Assembly: GCF_000002985.6 (NCBI RefSeq)
Contig: NC_003282.8
Coordinates: forward strand, 9,920,001-9,984,000
Direction: 5' to 3'
Length of the DNA stretch: 64,000 nt
From: Caenorhabditis elegans
Lineage: Eukaryota > Nematoda > Chromadorea > Rhabditida > Rhabditidae
The notes beneath the pieces are model-generated. The model saw only the letters and a list, made by a program, of their open reading frames with translations. It had not been told where the DNA came from and did not search any database. Positions 38,701 to 52,157 of this stretch are shown here, piece after piece; within the stretch, counting starts at the first letter, position 1, and the number at the start of each line of letters is the position of its first letter. Both the position numbers and the translations under genes were made by a program.

Positions 38701-41700
38701 AGTTCAGGAAAACTAAAGTACTCCAATAAAATACTCTTATGCAAAAACCCCCCATTCATTTTGCAGAAAAAGACAAACAAGAATTAAAGATAAAAAGTTA
38801 TGATAGACAGGAAGCTGATTTATTAGATCAATGAATCGACTTTTAGTTTTTCTTGAACTCTAATTTGAAATAGTATTCGAATGAGAAAATTGAAAATATA
38901 CAAAGATCAAAAGTTATAATTGAAAATCAACAAATTGATAGTGTTTGTATAGGATTAAATTAAAATGTGCGGTACATGAGACAGTAGTAGTAGTAGCCAT
39001 AGTACGTATTGGTGGCTCCACTCGGCTACTGATAATTTCCTTTTTTACTGATAATTTGATGTCATTTCGTAATTTTATTTGTGTTTCCAAAAATTGTGGG
39101 CGTGGTTTATGAATTGGTCAAGACATGAATTAAAGGAATTGTAAAGTAAAGAAGAAAATGACAGAGGAGAAATTATTTTCGTTTGCTTTGGAAATTGCAA
39201 AATAAATTAGATTATTAAAGATAATAGTTACGGTTTAAAATAAATAGGTGATAAAAAAATATCCAAAAGTTCAAGTCCTAAGAATCTTGCTATTTTGCAA
39301 AAAAAAAGCATGAGCTTTTGGCCTAAAAATGGCGGACAGCTGTCGGGACACTATCCAAGAATTCGTGATAAACGGGTGAAGCACCGTCTCTTATCATCAT
39401 GCCATTTTTCGAATTTTAAACTCAGACTTTGATAAAGAAAATTAAAAAGAGAGAGTGTGAGAAATAAGAGTACACATGGAAAATGCAAGATTTGAATTTG
39501 TTTCCAATTTTTAAAATGTATTTAAAAGAGTTACCGTTCCATTTTTGATTAGCTTTATAAGTGGAAAAATCGTTTTTGGATTATTTTTTGAGGAATATTT
39601 TTGAATGCGCTTTCAATTTTCCTATAAAAAACTTTGTGTTCACTTTTTTATCCCGTTTTTATTTTTATTTTTACAACTTTCAAATTTTTATGAATGTTTT
39701 ATTGTAAAATCATAAAAAGGTGCGAAACATCTAAATTGCCTGGATTGCATTTAAAAGTGCATTAGCAGAAATGTATTCCTATGGAATGTTTTTTGTGCAA
39801 CGAGATCCAGAAGCTCGAAAAACATCCAAATTTCTTCCAAGAAAGTTGATGTTCCAAAAATAAAAAAGATTTTAGCCCAATCAACTAAAAAAAAACTCTC
39901 GTTTTTTTCATATTTCACATTTTCTGGTCACTTTGAAGGAAACACTAATCCCAAACTGAGAACCGAACATGGATTAAACCATCCCATTTACTATTTCTTG
40001 TTGTCTTCAAAAAGTCTTAGAATTGTGCAAAAAATAGAATGTTTCGAAATATTGCGGTTTTCGTTAAAACCTTTTTTGAGTAGATTGAGGGTCCATTAGA
40101 ATTCCCAAGAGAACTTGATGACCTTCATCATCAAAATTAGTGGTCATTGAATGTTTGATCAGACAAAAATGGAAATGACTGAATCGGAAAGAGCAAGAAA
40201 ATCGAAAAAAAAAGTATTTGGAAATTCTGGAAAACTTTTTAAAATTTAAGAAGGGCAACGATAAGAAACAGGAAATTAGGGATTTTTTAGTGATGGAGAA
40301 GTACGTGATAAGGTTAAGGTGGAACACTAGTGCACACGTTTTGAATACACTACGTGTTTTTATTTATGGTAGAATATAGCACTTAAAGAACGTTTTTAAT
40401 ACAAACTGAAATAAAAATACGGAAATGTAATTTTTTTTTTTGAAAGAATCCGCCTGAAACTGAATTTTCACATCAAACGGTAGTGATTCTCTTTATGCGT
40501 TGGGTGATATGTATTTACGCTGTCTTAAAGTTTTCGACTATAATTTAAGTAATATGTTTGTCAAAAATCATCATGGTGCTGTGTCCTATGTAGCCTTTTC
40601 TACACTTGAAAAATGATAATTTTTATTTGAAAATGGTATTTAAATTCAAGTAGAAAGTTATTTAGTCTTGTGTGCCAAGCAATAAACACATAGTCTATTA
40701 GGCAATAAAAAGTCAGCTACTGTTTGATTTAAAAACTTAGACTACTGGTGTGCCTGTGCAAGTTACTCCCGTAGTACGGATACAGAGTGAAAACTAGTGA
40801 TTGTACTTTAGATCGGCTGATAGTGAATTTACAGAGAAATAATTATAAAACTTAAAATTTTTAGCAGCTCAGTCTTCAGGCTGCACAGCCATATTGTTAC
40901 ACTTGGAGTTACAAATTCTGCAAACCATCTAGGATTGAATGCAAAAACTCTGAAAGTCACATCAAGAAATTCCAACAAAAAACACATTAGATGCCAACTC
41001 ATTGAATTGCATTGATTCCCAAGAGAAATAGTAGTAAAAGTGACCCCTATCCATTCCTCCGTTACATACAAATATACACACAAAAAAGAGTGTAGACCTC
41101 TTCCTTCTAACCCAACCAACACACAACAATATCGTTCCCTTTTATCTCTAATTCTCTGCGTCTCCATAAGCTTTGAGAGCTCTTCGGAGCATCTTGTGCT
41201 TGCTCCTTGTACGGCGGTACAGTTTCCTCCCTCTGCTCCCTTATGTGTGTTTAGGTGTTGTTTGAACAAATAAGTTTTTGGCCATCCACCTCCTTCTCAA
41301 AACCTTTTTCTTATGCTTCTTCTTGTTTTGTGCACATTTTGGCTCTTGCTTGTCTGCTCGAGCCATAGACAAGGCGGCGACATTTTTGAAAAAATTATAT
41401 TAGTACTGTTATATAGTACTTAATACAACGATCACAACAACAACACAACGAAATGAAAACATGAGATCAAAAGACAAATTGTTAGGAGGAGTTGGAGTTT
41501 CTACAATCATGAAATGTTTATCTAGTTATTATAAAACTGAAATTGCTCATAAAATTGTGATACCATGAAGACCGAAAAACTCTATGCAACTGCATACTGC
41601 ACATACTTACAACCTTTATTCTGACTTGAATTTCAGTTTTTGGTGTTTGCAGTTATTCTATTTTGTTTAAAAGAAAATTCAATTAGGAAATAAGCAATAA

Positions 41701-44303
41701 ATTTTGGCATGTATTTCGATAGAAGGCACGTGTAAATGCCACCCGGAAATTAGAAAAAATAAGATTTCTCAAACTGAAAATGATTGTGAATTGAAAATTT
41801 AAGAGAATCATTGCAAAAGTACACAAATGAATCATTTTTCAGATTGAACAGGAAAGTGCAGAAATATCAGATTACCGTCCCAACAGAAACCGGAAATAAC
41901 ACTTTTCAGGTAAAGAATTATACAGAAATCGTAATAAATTTAAAACAAAAGAGAGTTATGACACATTGCAGAACGGTCTCTGTGGAAAATAGGAGGAGGT
42001 GCTGCAAAAACTCCTTAGACATGGTCATACTTACAAAAAAAACAGAGTTTAACTAAAAATTAAATTAAGTGAGAAAATGAAGAAAATGGAGGTCTTTCGC
42101 GGATTCATTTTACTTCTTCTTTTTTCCACTTTTCGTTGCAAGCTTTGGTTTAAAAGTTTCGCAAACAAATAAACAATGAACATTGTGTTGAGAAGACAAG
42201 CCAAGTGAAAGGAAACCATTGAGAGCAAAAACAACAATCAATTGAAATAAAGAGTAAAGTTTATTGAATATACTGATATGTGAATACTGGAAAAATAATT
42301 AGTCTCTATAATTGGTACCGCCTGGAAGATTCATTTCTGATTCCCTTGTGTCTTTGACCAAAACTTTATTTTTTTCAGTTCAAAATTACAAAAAATAAAT
42401 ACTCATCTTCATCGATTCAGTGGTGTTTTAAACTCCTACGTTTTTCTTTTACAATAAAGGTAATGTAAACGTTCCGAGCGTGTAGTTTTCTCTGAAAATT
42501 TTTTAAAAATAACAACTTTATGGTATTTTTCTTAAAGTCTTAAACTGAAACCGAAACATTTTTGATAGGAAAACTATTTTAACATTTTGGGAACTCGGCA
42601 AAAGCTCTGCAGGCTTGCCGAACAACTCTCATTTGAAAGTAATAAATATGAAAATAAATTATCGAAGTTTTTTTTTTTGATATTTTATGAATACGGCTCT
42701 TGGTAGTTTTTGACGAGAAAATTACATGTTGCATAAATTTCAAGAGTTATAACTCATGGAGACCCTAATTTCTGGTTTCACTAGAAAATCAAAAAATCAA
42801 GCGTTTGAGCAGAAGACTGTAGGAAGAGCACACGTCATAAAAATTAGGGGATCAACGATCCGAAACGGGGAATTGAAATACGATATGCGATGAGTTTTGG
42901 TTCGAACCGGCTTTGTCCCAAAAAACAACAGAACGATGGTCTCAGGCTCACTTGACTCATCTCGGTGGGAACAATTTTTATTTGTTTTTATTCCGTACGC
43001 ACAGAAACTTTTTTTGAGGTATTTTTGATCGTGGGTGGGTGGAATGGTAGCACCCAATTTCAAATAGTGTTTGATTTGAAGAGACAATGAAAGAAACAAG
43101 TGGGAGATAATGGAAATGACGTGATGAAATGGAACGGAGGAAAACTGGTATAAATATCGTTGACTATCAAAACTACAATAATACTAATGGAGAAAAGTTC
43201 AGGATTCTTGAAGATTTTACATTATGATAGTTGGGATTTACTGGTTTCAAGTTCAAATGTCAAACATCTGGAAGAAAAACGTATAAGATTACATCAAAAT
43301 AAAACTAAAATTTGAAGGATAAAGTAAAACAGCATAATATAGTGTTTTACATCTCATGTAGGAAACGAACAAAATCTTTGAACACCTAGATAACTTCAAA
43401 CGGAAGTTGGGTGAAGAAAAGAATAGGGGCCAGAATAGAAGGTCATTTTGACAAAGTGAACAGACAAAGACATTCCTAACTCGGAGGTATTCCAAAAACT
43501 GTTCCAATATTGAAGAATGACACTATTTGATTTTATATCATAACATTATTAATCACATGGCTTTTTTCTTAGGAAATTTATATCGCAAAATAAAAAGTGG
43601 CCTTGATGAGTCATTCATTCAAAACATGCCTAAAAACCTTCATAATTAATTATAAAAATGCTGATACTTGAGGACCCGTTTTTTTATATTTATAAACAGT
43701 TGTTTTCTTTATTCCGTTCTCACTTTGAGTTTTTTTCTGAAAATACTAAAAAAATTAACAAAGTTCGGCGTTTTTTGTCGATAATTCCATCTGATTATTT
43801 TCGGTTTTTTTACCTAATTATCAAATATTTTAGCCAGAGTGAAATTTATTATCTTATTAATATGTTTTTCAATTTGTTTTGGTATTATTCTGTTGAAGGA
43901 ACATGTTGCATTTTAAATCTGTTGTTAATACAGCGGCCACATGTTTAGAACTTTATAACCTCGTTTAAACATAAATTGTATGCCATATTTATTGCAAGTA
44001 CTACATGAGTTTGAAACAGTATCAGATACTATATTTTAAACAAAAATACACATTTTCCCCGCTATGAGAGATTCTGATACATTGGTTTCCAATTTTTTTA
44101 AAAACTTGAAATTCCTCAAGTCTCCCACTGAATTACAGATTTCTGTTCTAGATACCTCCAAAGACACCTAGATTCGACTTCGGCATCTTCCTCATTTTTA
44201 TCTTCAGTTTCATCTTTTGTCTAATTTTCCGTACATTTCTTTGCATCCTTACCATCTCTCCCTCTCTCACTCACTCTTCTTGTTCACTAAATCTCAATTC
44301 AAA

Positions 44304-46630
44304 ATGTTTTCTGCCACGTCATCATCATCATCAATGCCACCTTCTCAGAGCCCATTCGAAAAATTACCACGGCATCAAAATATTCGATATCACGAAAAAT
44401 GCTTCTCAATTCCACTTCATACACTTAACTATTTTCTATGCGTTATTATTTTTTATTTCTTTGTTTTCACTATATTTTATCACGAACGTTATGGTGGAAA
44501 ACCTGAAAATGTTCAAGTTACATCAGCAATTTATGATTCAAATTCAAACGAACTGTCATTAATCTTTCTATTTGATTCTTCAATTCGTCGACGGGAAATA
44601 TTCCTTGGATTTGGTCCAAATGACTCAAAAACATCAAGAAATGAAACTCAAATTGAGCTTAAACCACCACCCGGATTTGTTGATAACTCACAAATTTCAG
44701 TAAGTTTAGGATTTTTTTTCAAAAAAACTTGATATGAAGTGTTGAAAAATTGATAATTGGGCCGGGCTTACATCAGAGTATCTAGTTATCTTGTATTTCA
44801 AATATTAATATTCAAACATTGTAGAGATTCGAAATGCGACAGTACTTCAGTAATTACCACCCACATTTTGACTGTCAAAAAAGTTCCCAAAAATTGTCGA
44901 AAACTTTTATTAGGATGTTTTCTCATTTTGGCACGATTGGAGTGTTTTTTTAACAAATCCCTTTTATGCATCAAATTAATATCTAATTTTTAAATCAATA
45001 ATTTGGATTAATTCAACTTGTTTTATAAGATTTTCTCGCTATTAAATTAGCAAAAAAAAACTATCTTCAAACAATTAGCGTGCTTTAAAACTACTAGGCC
45101 TTTGTTGGCAACGTCTTTTCACATTTTGGCACAAAACTATAAACTATGCTCAGAATTTGGTAATGTTTGAAAATGTTTTGGGCAAGCATATAGTTATTCC
45201 AATTCTAAAGTAAGATTAGTCATCTATTTTCCATTCCATTTTTCCATTTTTCACCTATTTTTTCCATTATTTAACAACCAAGACTGAGCAAACATTTTCC
45301 TGTTTTAATTTTCATATATGAAAAGACATAAGCAAAAGCTGGATCAAAGCTTGGGCAAATCCTATTCAAAGTATTTTCCAACGTTTCCATTCCCTCGTTT
45401 GTAAAGTACAATTGGTAATCTTAAGGCTTAATTAATTATTGTGGGAGATTCATAATGTGAAAACTAAATGTTAAGATTTGGTCATCAATTGAAAAGGAAA
45501 AACCCCAGTCTTTAACTGTGAATGCAGAACATCCAAAGTCATTGCTTTTACGAGATCACACAGGACATCCATATTTAGAAGTAAGTTCAAATCAGAAATC
45601 CCCAATCCATTTTTTCTTGTAGTTACCACTTCAAGAACCATACTCCGATTTTCGCGACATTGTTAGTTGTTTCAGTCCAATTTATGGAGATTTTGAGATG
45701 GTTTTAACAGGTTTAACAAATTAATTTGGTTTCTTTTTTAAAACATTTAATTTTTATAGCTTTAACATCATCCATATCAATGGGATCATTTGTTAGTATA
45801 CCATATGAAGAGCTTACTGGAGAGCTTTACAAGTTTCTACGTGTATTTGAAAAAACGGGACATGTCAGGTTAACTGCATTTCCAATGATACGTCATCAGC
45901 CTCGCTTCGATTCGGAAAATGAAAATTATCATTTGAAAATGATCAAACTTAAAACAGATTTAACGCATTTGCATTGTTGGCTAATGCATAAAAACCGGGC
46001 CAAATTCATGATCTTCCAAAACTCTGCTGAAATTGTTTTACCGATTTCCTCGACGCTGGAAAATCCCAATTACGCCTCTGAATTTACACGAATATTTGAA
46101 ACACCACGAGTTGAAGGATATGATATTTTAGAATATAATGTCAAAATTTCAACGGATAAACGCTTAGGCGACTTTTCGGATTTCTCCATCAGGCAGACAA
46201 TTGAAGCAGCAAAAGCAGAAGAATTAACCGGAAATTCTAAAACATTAATCATGAGAATGGTATCACTTTTTTTCAAAATAATTTACTGTTTCTATTTTGG
46301 CATTTATTTCAGCATTCTCCAACTCCACAGAATCTCTTAAAACGCGGTAAAATGTATCCATTTTTCAAAAATTTCCCATCTCCACCACAAGTTATTCCAA
46401 AGAAAACATTGGACAAATTGGATACAATAACAGAAATAATTGAAGAATCTGATGCATTCTGGACACTTATCAAAGAATGTTCAGAAAATTCGAAATCTTG
46501 GAAATGCTCGTCAAGAAAATGTGTAAGACCATCAGTTAGACATCGATCTCTTCATGGATGGTATTCATATGATATTCATTTTTCTAAATTTTTGAATGTT
46601 GAAAGTTTTTTTTGTTCAGATTTTCAATAA
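44304..46630 (+). CDS. GT92 (DUF23)-like glycosyltransferase, probably degenerate
   Basis: Five exons (44,304-44,699; 45,476-45,580; 45,623-45,710; 45,760-46,259; 46,313-46,630) give 468 residues. Topology is type II: a Ser/Pro-rich cytoplasmic N-terminus, then one membrane helix (YFLCVIIFYFFVFTIFY, residues about 50-70), then a lumenal domain. Family GT92 features are SAIYDSNSNELSL, the core start VSCFSPIYGDFE, then YKFLRVFEKTGHVRLTAFP. The segment RAKFMIFQNSAEIVLP sits where active members have an acidic DxD-like motif (FxDxDDxL). Here the acidic residues are replaced, so the enzyme may be inactive. A frame from 44,217 would add 29 residues, but the ATG at 44,304 fits the topology better. 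The stop overlaps the poly(A) signal; a possible last intron (donor in CATGGATG|GTATTC) would end the protein earlier. Confidence 0.72.
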
Positions 46631-46631
46631 A
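46626..46631 (+). terminator. Poly(A) signal of the GT92-like gene
   Basis: AATAAA overlaps the TAA stop codon (46,628-46,630) of the GT92-like model. Confidence 0.55.
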
Positions 46632-47104
46632 CTTTTAAGAAAAGAATAATTTTAAATTCTATAATTCCTGAATTTCCAACTATGTTTATCATTTCCCAAA
46701 GTACATTCGAAAAAGCTCAATAAGCAAAACGACCACGAAATAACAGTATTAAAAAAAAAGATGTTGTCATTTGAAGTTCTGGAGTGCGATGAAAAGTCTC
46801 TCACCTCGGACTTTCTGTAATTTATTTAGCATACAACATGAATTTGACCAACTCGAAATAAGGTTAAGACTGAAAATTTTTCACAAAAATTGGAACACTT
46901 GCGAAGCGAATTCAAGACTTTTCGAAGTTATTAAACAAGCTTTCAAATTCTCAGTAAAACTGAACGTTTTTTTTATGCTCTCCAAATCATTTTAATATGG
47001 CTGCTCGCGTCGCTGAAGTATTTTCTAGAGTATGTTTAATAAAACTAATATGTAAATGAAAAACCAAAAACTCAGATAAAGAGCATAACTTTTATAACGC
47101 ATTT
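46632..47104. other. Convergent 3' intergenic region
   Basis: Lies between the GT92-like gene and the stop of the SH2 kinase gene. It contains short open frames without splice or start context. Nothing else is supported. Confidence 0.5.
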
Positions 47105-49065
47105 TCAGAACTCTTCAAGCTTTTTCAGATCACTTCTATCAGCAGTATTCTTCTTTTTTCCAAAGACACCAAGAACTGAAAAGGTTGAAGGAGCATCACC
47201 GGAAATAGAGGATGACTGCTTATTGTTCTTCTTTTTCTGAATAAAATCAAATTAAACACCGAAAATATGAAACATATTCACTAACCTGAACAGCTTTCAG
47301 GTTTGATTTATTCTGATTTTCCGCCGCTGATCTGCTCTGACTTTTGAAACCGGGACTTGGAGAGTTACCATTGCGTATGCGAGTTCGAACTGGACGCCGA
47401 TTCTTCTTTCTGAATAAACGAATTATACAAATTTGTATTTGAAAACGGACAACATACACTCCTTCTTCCGCCGAATTGCTCATCGATTTTCTCATTTCTT
47501 GTGTTTTTTCCTGGCGTTCAGGTTCAAAAGGTGGAGCAACTGGTTTGGACATATACGGAAGAATGTTCGAGACTTGAATCTTTTTTGGTTGCTCAATATT
47601 CTCCATTGGAATATGATCGGGAAGTTCAAAGTAGCTGTTGGATCCTGGAGCTTGATCAAATCCTTCGAGAGTTAAAAGTTCACGAACTGCTTCACTCATT
47701 GTGACCCTTTCCTCTTCGGCACCAGCACAGATTCTATACTGAAATTGCTTGTTGTGTTGTTTTACTCAAAAGAATAGTGAACAAAATTTTCTCACCGTAA
47801 TGAATCTGACAATGGCTGGTGGGACGTTAGCTTCAAATGGCATTCGGTATCCGTTCTGAACACGTGGTAAAACCTCAGCAACTTTCATTCCCGGATAAGG
47901 TTCGATTCCATCATGGTACACTTCCCAACACATGACTCCATAAGCGAAAACATCAGTCTTTGGAGTATAGAACCCAGTTCTTGGAACTTCTGGAGCCAAC
48001 CATCTAATAGGAACTCTGAAAAATTTGAAAAGGTTGGAATTTTTGACGTTCTCTAACTTTTTGTGAGGATTCATCCGATAGCTATAGCCTTCTCGTGACA
48101 GTCCAAAGTCGGATATCTTTACTTGTCCATTCCCGTAGAGACAATTTCTGGACGCAATATCGCGATGAATTATTTGAAGTGAATGAAGATATTCAAGACC
48201 AAGACCAGCTTGAAGAACCATCGTATGTTTCTTGGAAATTGGCAATGAACCAATGTTCTTCTTTAGATATGAATCCAAAGCTCCATTGTCAGCCTAAAAT
48301 AATTTACATAAGACATTTTTTCTTAGTAAAATAAAATTAATCAGTTAATTAATTAACATACCAACTCCATTATGACCATCAAAGGTTCCTGTCCTGCAGC
48401 CACACCATAAAAAGTGACGACATTCGGATGTTTGAACTTTCTCATCAATCTGGCTTCGTGCATGATTTCTTTGATCTGCTCTTTTGTCAAAGATTCCAAC
48501 TTTGCCAGCTTGATTGCAGCTTTTTTGACGGTATTTCCTATGCGAATTTCTCCCAATTGAACCTCTCCAAATGCTCCTTCTCCTAATTTCTTGATTAATG
48601 TCACGTCAGAATGTTGCTTTTCCCACGGTTCACGACCAATTGGACGGATGATTACAGTTTCTGGGCCCTAAAAGCAAACAAATGAAAATAAGTTTACTCA
48701 CTTAATTTGTAAGATCACCCCAGCAACAGGTTCTTTAGAACGATGATAGTAATTGAGAAGATCTGCGATACTAGAAAACCATTTTTTATCAACTGCAAAC
48801 TTGTTATTGTGCTCTCGAATTACATAATGACGAATCTGAAATAATATTCTTAAAAATTATGAGCAATCGTTTTACGTACGTCCTCAATTACTCCAACATA
48901 GACAGAGAGAACAAATTTCCTTGGCTCTCCCACTTTTGGATCAGTAAATCGAACTAGAAAATCGCCTCGTTGAGTGAGCAACTGTTTCATATCCTCACGT
49001 GGCAATAAGCCATGGTACCAGGGTTCTTTTGCAAGTACTTGCTCATGAGTACGTGTTTGACTCAT
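47105..49065 (-). CDS. SH2-domain tyrosine kinase, Fer-like nematode class
   Basis: A cytoplasmic tyrosine kinase. Eight exons (48,880-49,065; 48,719-48,835; 48,362-48,667; 48,058-48,293; 47,796-48,015; 47,458-47,738; 47,286-47,409; 47,105-47,236) give 533 residues. Residues about 15-110 are an SH2 domain (EPWYHGLLPRED, phosphotyrosine-binding FLVRF, HYVIREH). The kinase domain spans about 120-385: GEGAFGEV loop, AAIKLAK lysine, HRDIASRNC catalytic loop, DFGLS, PIRWLAPE and DVFAYGVMCWE, all intact. An extended C-terminal tail is basic and Ser-rich, with several KK and NK clusters, ending KKLEEF. No F-BAR domain precedes the SH2, as in the expanded C. elegans Fer-related group, many of which are expressed in the male germline (family knowledge). 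A CAG acceptor ends 5 nt before the ATG, so the start is well placed. Confidence 0.92.
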
Positions 49066-49645
49066 TGCTCTGAAAAGGAACAAATCAGAAGATGAAACAG
49101 GTAAAAAAACAACTCACATTTCTCCTGAAGCGTCTTTCGATATCAATTTTATCTGTCTTCCAGAAGATTCGATTATGAAATGATTGAAAAACCGATCGAT
49201 TGTTCAACATCAACAAGGCAACGTGGATTGTTTTTTTTTGATTTATTTTTGTAATGTCACGGTTCTAAAAATATTATTTGTTAATGATGTATTTGTAATA
49301 GATTTCAAATAATCCAGGAAAATTATGTATTTAATTTACCCTTTGTCAAAAGAAAAGCACGTGAAAATGTTTGAAAAGTCAAATCAAAAAATCTAAATCA
49401 GTTCGTAATATTTTTGTCTAAAAGCAAAGACATCAAATCGTGAGTTTACAATTTTTAAAAGCATTCTTAAATTTTGTTTGGAAAACCGGTTTTTTTTTTG
49501 AGTTTTTGTGAAAGCTCCTTTATTTTAGAATTAAAATAATACTTTTAACATAACACTTCTGTTAATTTTCCAATAAGTTAGTTCCAACGTAATTGAATAA
49601 ATAAGTTAATAAGAAAAAAATTAGAGTCATAAGAAAATACCAAAT
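49066..49645. promoter_or_regulatory. Divergent intergenic region
   Basis: Separates the kinase gene (-) from the next plus-strand gene by 580 bp. A short 5' leader exon of the kinase transcript may lie near 49,117-49,200 (donor at 49,111-49,116), but it adds no coding sequence. No other gene is seen. Confidence 0.4.
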
Positions 49646-51200
49646 ATGGTAGTTCTTATATACGTTTTCTTTGGACTCTTCGCATTGAGTTTTGTTTGCA
49701 CTTTCTGTAGTGTTGTGGGAGTGATAGCTGCAAGAGCATTCAGATGGTACAAGGAAGATATCATGTTATTTAACTTTTTTCGTTAGTCCTTCATTCATTT
49801 TTAAATCACGTCAATAAATAGTTATACTAAAAGCTGTTTGAAACAAATTATCCGTCATGTTTTAGAAACTACATCAGTGAACAAGAAATTAAGAAAATGA
49901 TTCGGAGAGCTCGTTCATGGACCCGTTTGGATCGACACATAAATGGTCTCACGATCTACTACAAACGTCGGGAGGATGACGTGGAAGAGAAAATGGTCAG
50001 AGTTACTTTATTTCCTGATGCAGAAAACTCTATTGATTCATTGTGCTCAGTAAAATCACTTCCCCCAAGATCAGCCTCTTCGAATTCTAAACGTCAATCG
50101 GCTGGCTCGACAGCAAAATCGAAAAATAAAACAAAGTCTGAAAAATCGAAAAAGACGAAATCCCGAGGGGTGCATGTGGCGAAAAAGTGGCGTAAATTCA
50201 AAAAAACAAAGAAAGAATCTGAAACTCGTTTGGACGATGACACAATTCAAACTTTGGATGATTTGAAAACATTGAATTCCACTATTAGGAAGCGTTTCCA
50301 TATTGGAACCACTTGTCCTCATGGTTTAGAAAATTTGAAATCGAAGAGCAGAGCCGACCAACTTTCGTAAGTTTTGAAATTATCATAGTTTTTATGAAAT
50401 TGTGTTACTTTCGATTACAGATCTTCAAAAGATTCTAGATTTTCTTTCAAAACTGGTGAAATATTGGTTAAGAATTTAAATGCTCATTCTGTTAAAGAAT
50501 ACGATTGCCGTGGAATGTAAGACTTCGAAAGTTTTTATTCTGTACAATAAAGTTTTACAGTTCTATGATCAATCCAGTTGCTCAAACTCCTTTCCCAAAT
50601 GCTTGTTCAGTGGAAACTAGACAAAGAGCAAGAGAAAAAATGAAAGCTTTAGCTAAACGAGGAATGGTGATTGATTCAAACCGTTGTTCGATTTTCATAA
50701 AACTTACATTTTAATATTTCTTAGGATTCTAACGATCTTGCCTCGTCCACATCTTCAAAACATTCGACCAAGAAGACTAACACAAGCGACAGCTATTCTG
50801 ATGATATGTCACCTGTCTTTTTGACACGTGTCAGTTCTGATACTCGTTTTCCTGGTGCCACGTCTCCAGCTACTTGTGAAAGAGTTCGTTTAATGCTCAA
50901 AGAATACGCATTGAGAGAACATATAAAAGACTCGGATTATACTGGAAGCCATTCTAAAAATTCGAAAAGCTCAAAGAAGAAGAATACACAAACGGACTCA
51001 AAGAGCACAAAATCCAAGTCTTTAAGTATGAAAACTACGTACTCAGAGAGGTATCTTTTTTACAAATATCGATGTTTTTCACTGACTTTTTTTTCAGTTC
51101 ACAGCTTCGAGACAGTGATTCGTGCAGCGAAGATGAAAGTTGGGATAAGCAAAAATCAAAAAAGGATGTAAAGAAAAAGAAGGGAACAAGGGGAATGTAA
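49646..51200 (+). CDS. Membrane-anchored Ser/Lys-rich protein, unknown function
   Basis: I do not recognise a family. Six exons (49,646-49,764; 49,866-50,366; 50,421-50,516; 50,561-50,666; 50,725-51,050; 51,098-51,200) give 416 residues. An N-terminal hydrophobic helix (residues about 2-32, LIYVFFGLFALSFVCTFCSVVG) is followed by a conserved-looking segment IRRARSWTRLDRHINGLTIYY, long Ser/Lys-rich low-complexity stretches (KSKNKTKSEKSKKTKS and SKNSKSSKKKN), and a basic tail. The product looks like a single-pass anchor with a long disordered cytoplasmic tail. The first intron uses a weak donor (AT|GTTATT), chosen because it alone keeps the frame. The architecture resembles the neighbours at 52,158-52,652 and 52,848-53,984. 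Confidence 0.7.
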
Positions 51201-52157
51201 AGAGAGCTATTGTGATTTTGAAATTATTTCTTGTCTGAATGAAGTTTATCAGTAGGAAGTTATTTTTGAAAACTTGTAAAATGTATATTTTGTATATCAG
51301 GATCATGTTTTCAATGCGTTCTTATCAAACAAAATACAAACTATCGGTTTACGTTTAAAGTGAATATTTGAACTCTGGTCTGATGCGCAATTTTGGTGGA
51401 AAAGAGTTGTTTTCAAAGATACGTATTTTTATTCAAATAATTGCAATTCTATTTTTCCGAGACCTTTACAAGCACGATAGTGTTCGGTTGAAATTACTAG
51501 TTCTCACTTATTAAAGTAAACAATTCCAGTAGTTTTGTTTTAAAGAAAATGGTATTGATTGTAACAGAAAGTCATAGCCAGAAGCCATAAATCTTTTGTA
51601 ATTTGGTAAATAATCTTTGCAACAGAGATGTTTTGTCGTTTGTGAATTACTATTACCAATACGTTAAATTAATAGTTTTACCAACAATTTAGAGCATCTC
51701 ATTATATTGCTGGTGCATCTTTAACTGGTATGCGAACTATATCTTAAAAGTTTTTGAAATCTGCTAAAAACTTGAGAAAACACGCAAAAAGTCCGTTAAA
51801 ATATTAAAACTAATGATGCGGCTTTGTAAAAAAAAATTGCAATACAATTTCTAGACCACTTTTCCAGTCCCACACTCTGCGTCCAAATGAGGCAATACGC
51901 CTGAAATGTGGCCTTGTGCTGCTAACTATAAGAACTGTCAATGAGCAGTAAAAACTGGACCAATTTGCCGAGAACACATAAACCTCAACACAAAAACTAC
52001 AAAAAATGTATTCTACATACAATAAATAATTACAAAAAACATGGATAGGATCTTTAATCCAACAAATCGAATAGCCATTTCAGATCGACGAAGTTATCAG
52101 GGGTATAGTCACGGCAACTATAAATCAAAAATTAATTTAATTAAATCTACTTTCAAG
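51201..52157. other. Non-coding intergenic region
   Basis: AT-rich sequence of 957 bp between convergent genes. I see no exon, repeat or RNA gene. Confidence 0.5.

Larger units (their letters stand above)
25776..44303. promoter_or_regulatory. 18.5-kb intergenic region upstream of gon-1
   Basis: The starts of gon-1 (-) and the GT92-like gene (+) face away from each other across this gap. I found no exon set that closes and no recognisable protein, tRNA or rRNA gene. The sequence is AT-rich with purine-rich patches and short GC-richer blocks, for example 29,560-29,720, 30,440-30,720, 31,165-31,370, 35,040-35,240 and 42,800-43,080. Such a long gap is unusual in this compact genome. It most likely holds non-coding 5' exons and control elements of gon-1. 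A TTTCAG acceptor (minus strand, next to 25,876) opens the 5' leader just before the gon-1 ATG. Confidence 0.6.

Noticed and set aside
38975-39040. TAG-repeat and GGCTACTG pairing considered as a hairpin RNA
   Set aside because: The stem is only about 6-8 bp and no flanking structure was found.
43658-43948. 96-codon Phe/Tyr-rich plus-strand frame
   Set aside because: The composition is what AT-rich DNA produces by chance; no domain, splice context or upstream acceptor supports it.
46996-47040. Short plus-strand frame MAARVAEVFSR near the kinase 3' end
   Set aside because: It lacks a donor and downstream exon and lies in a convergent 3' region.
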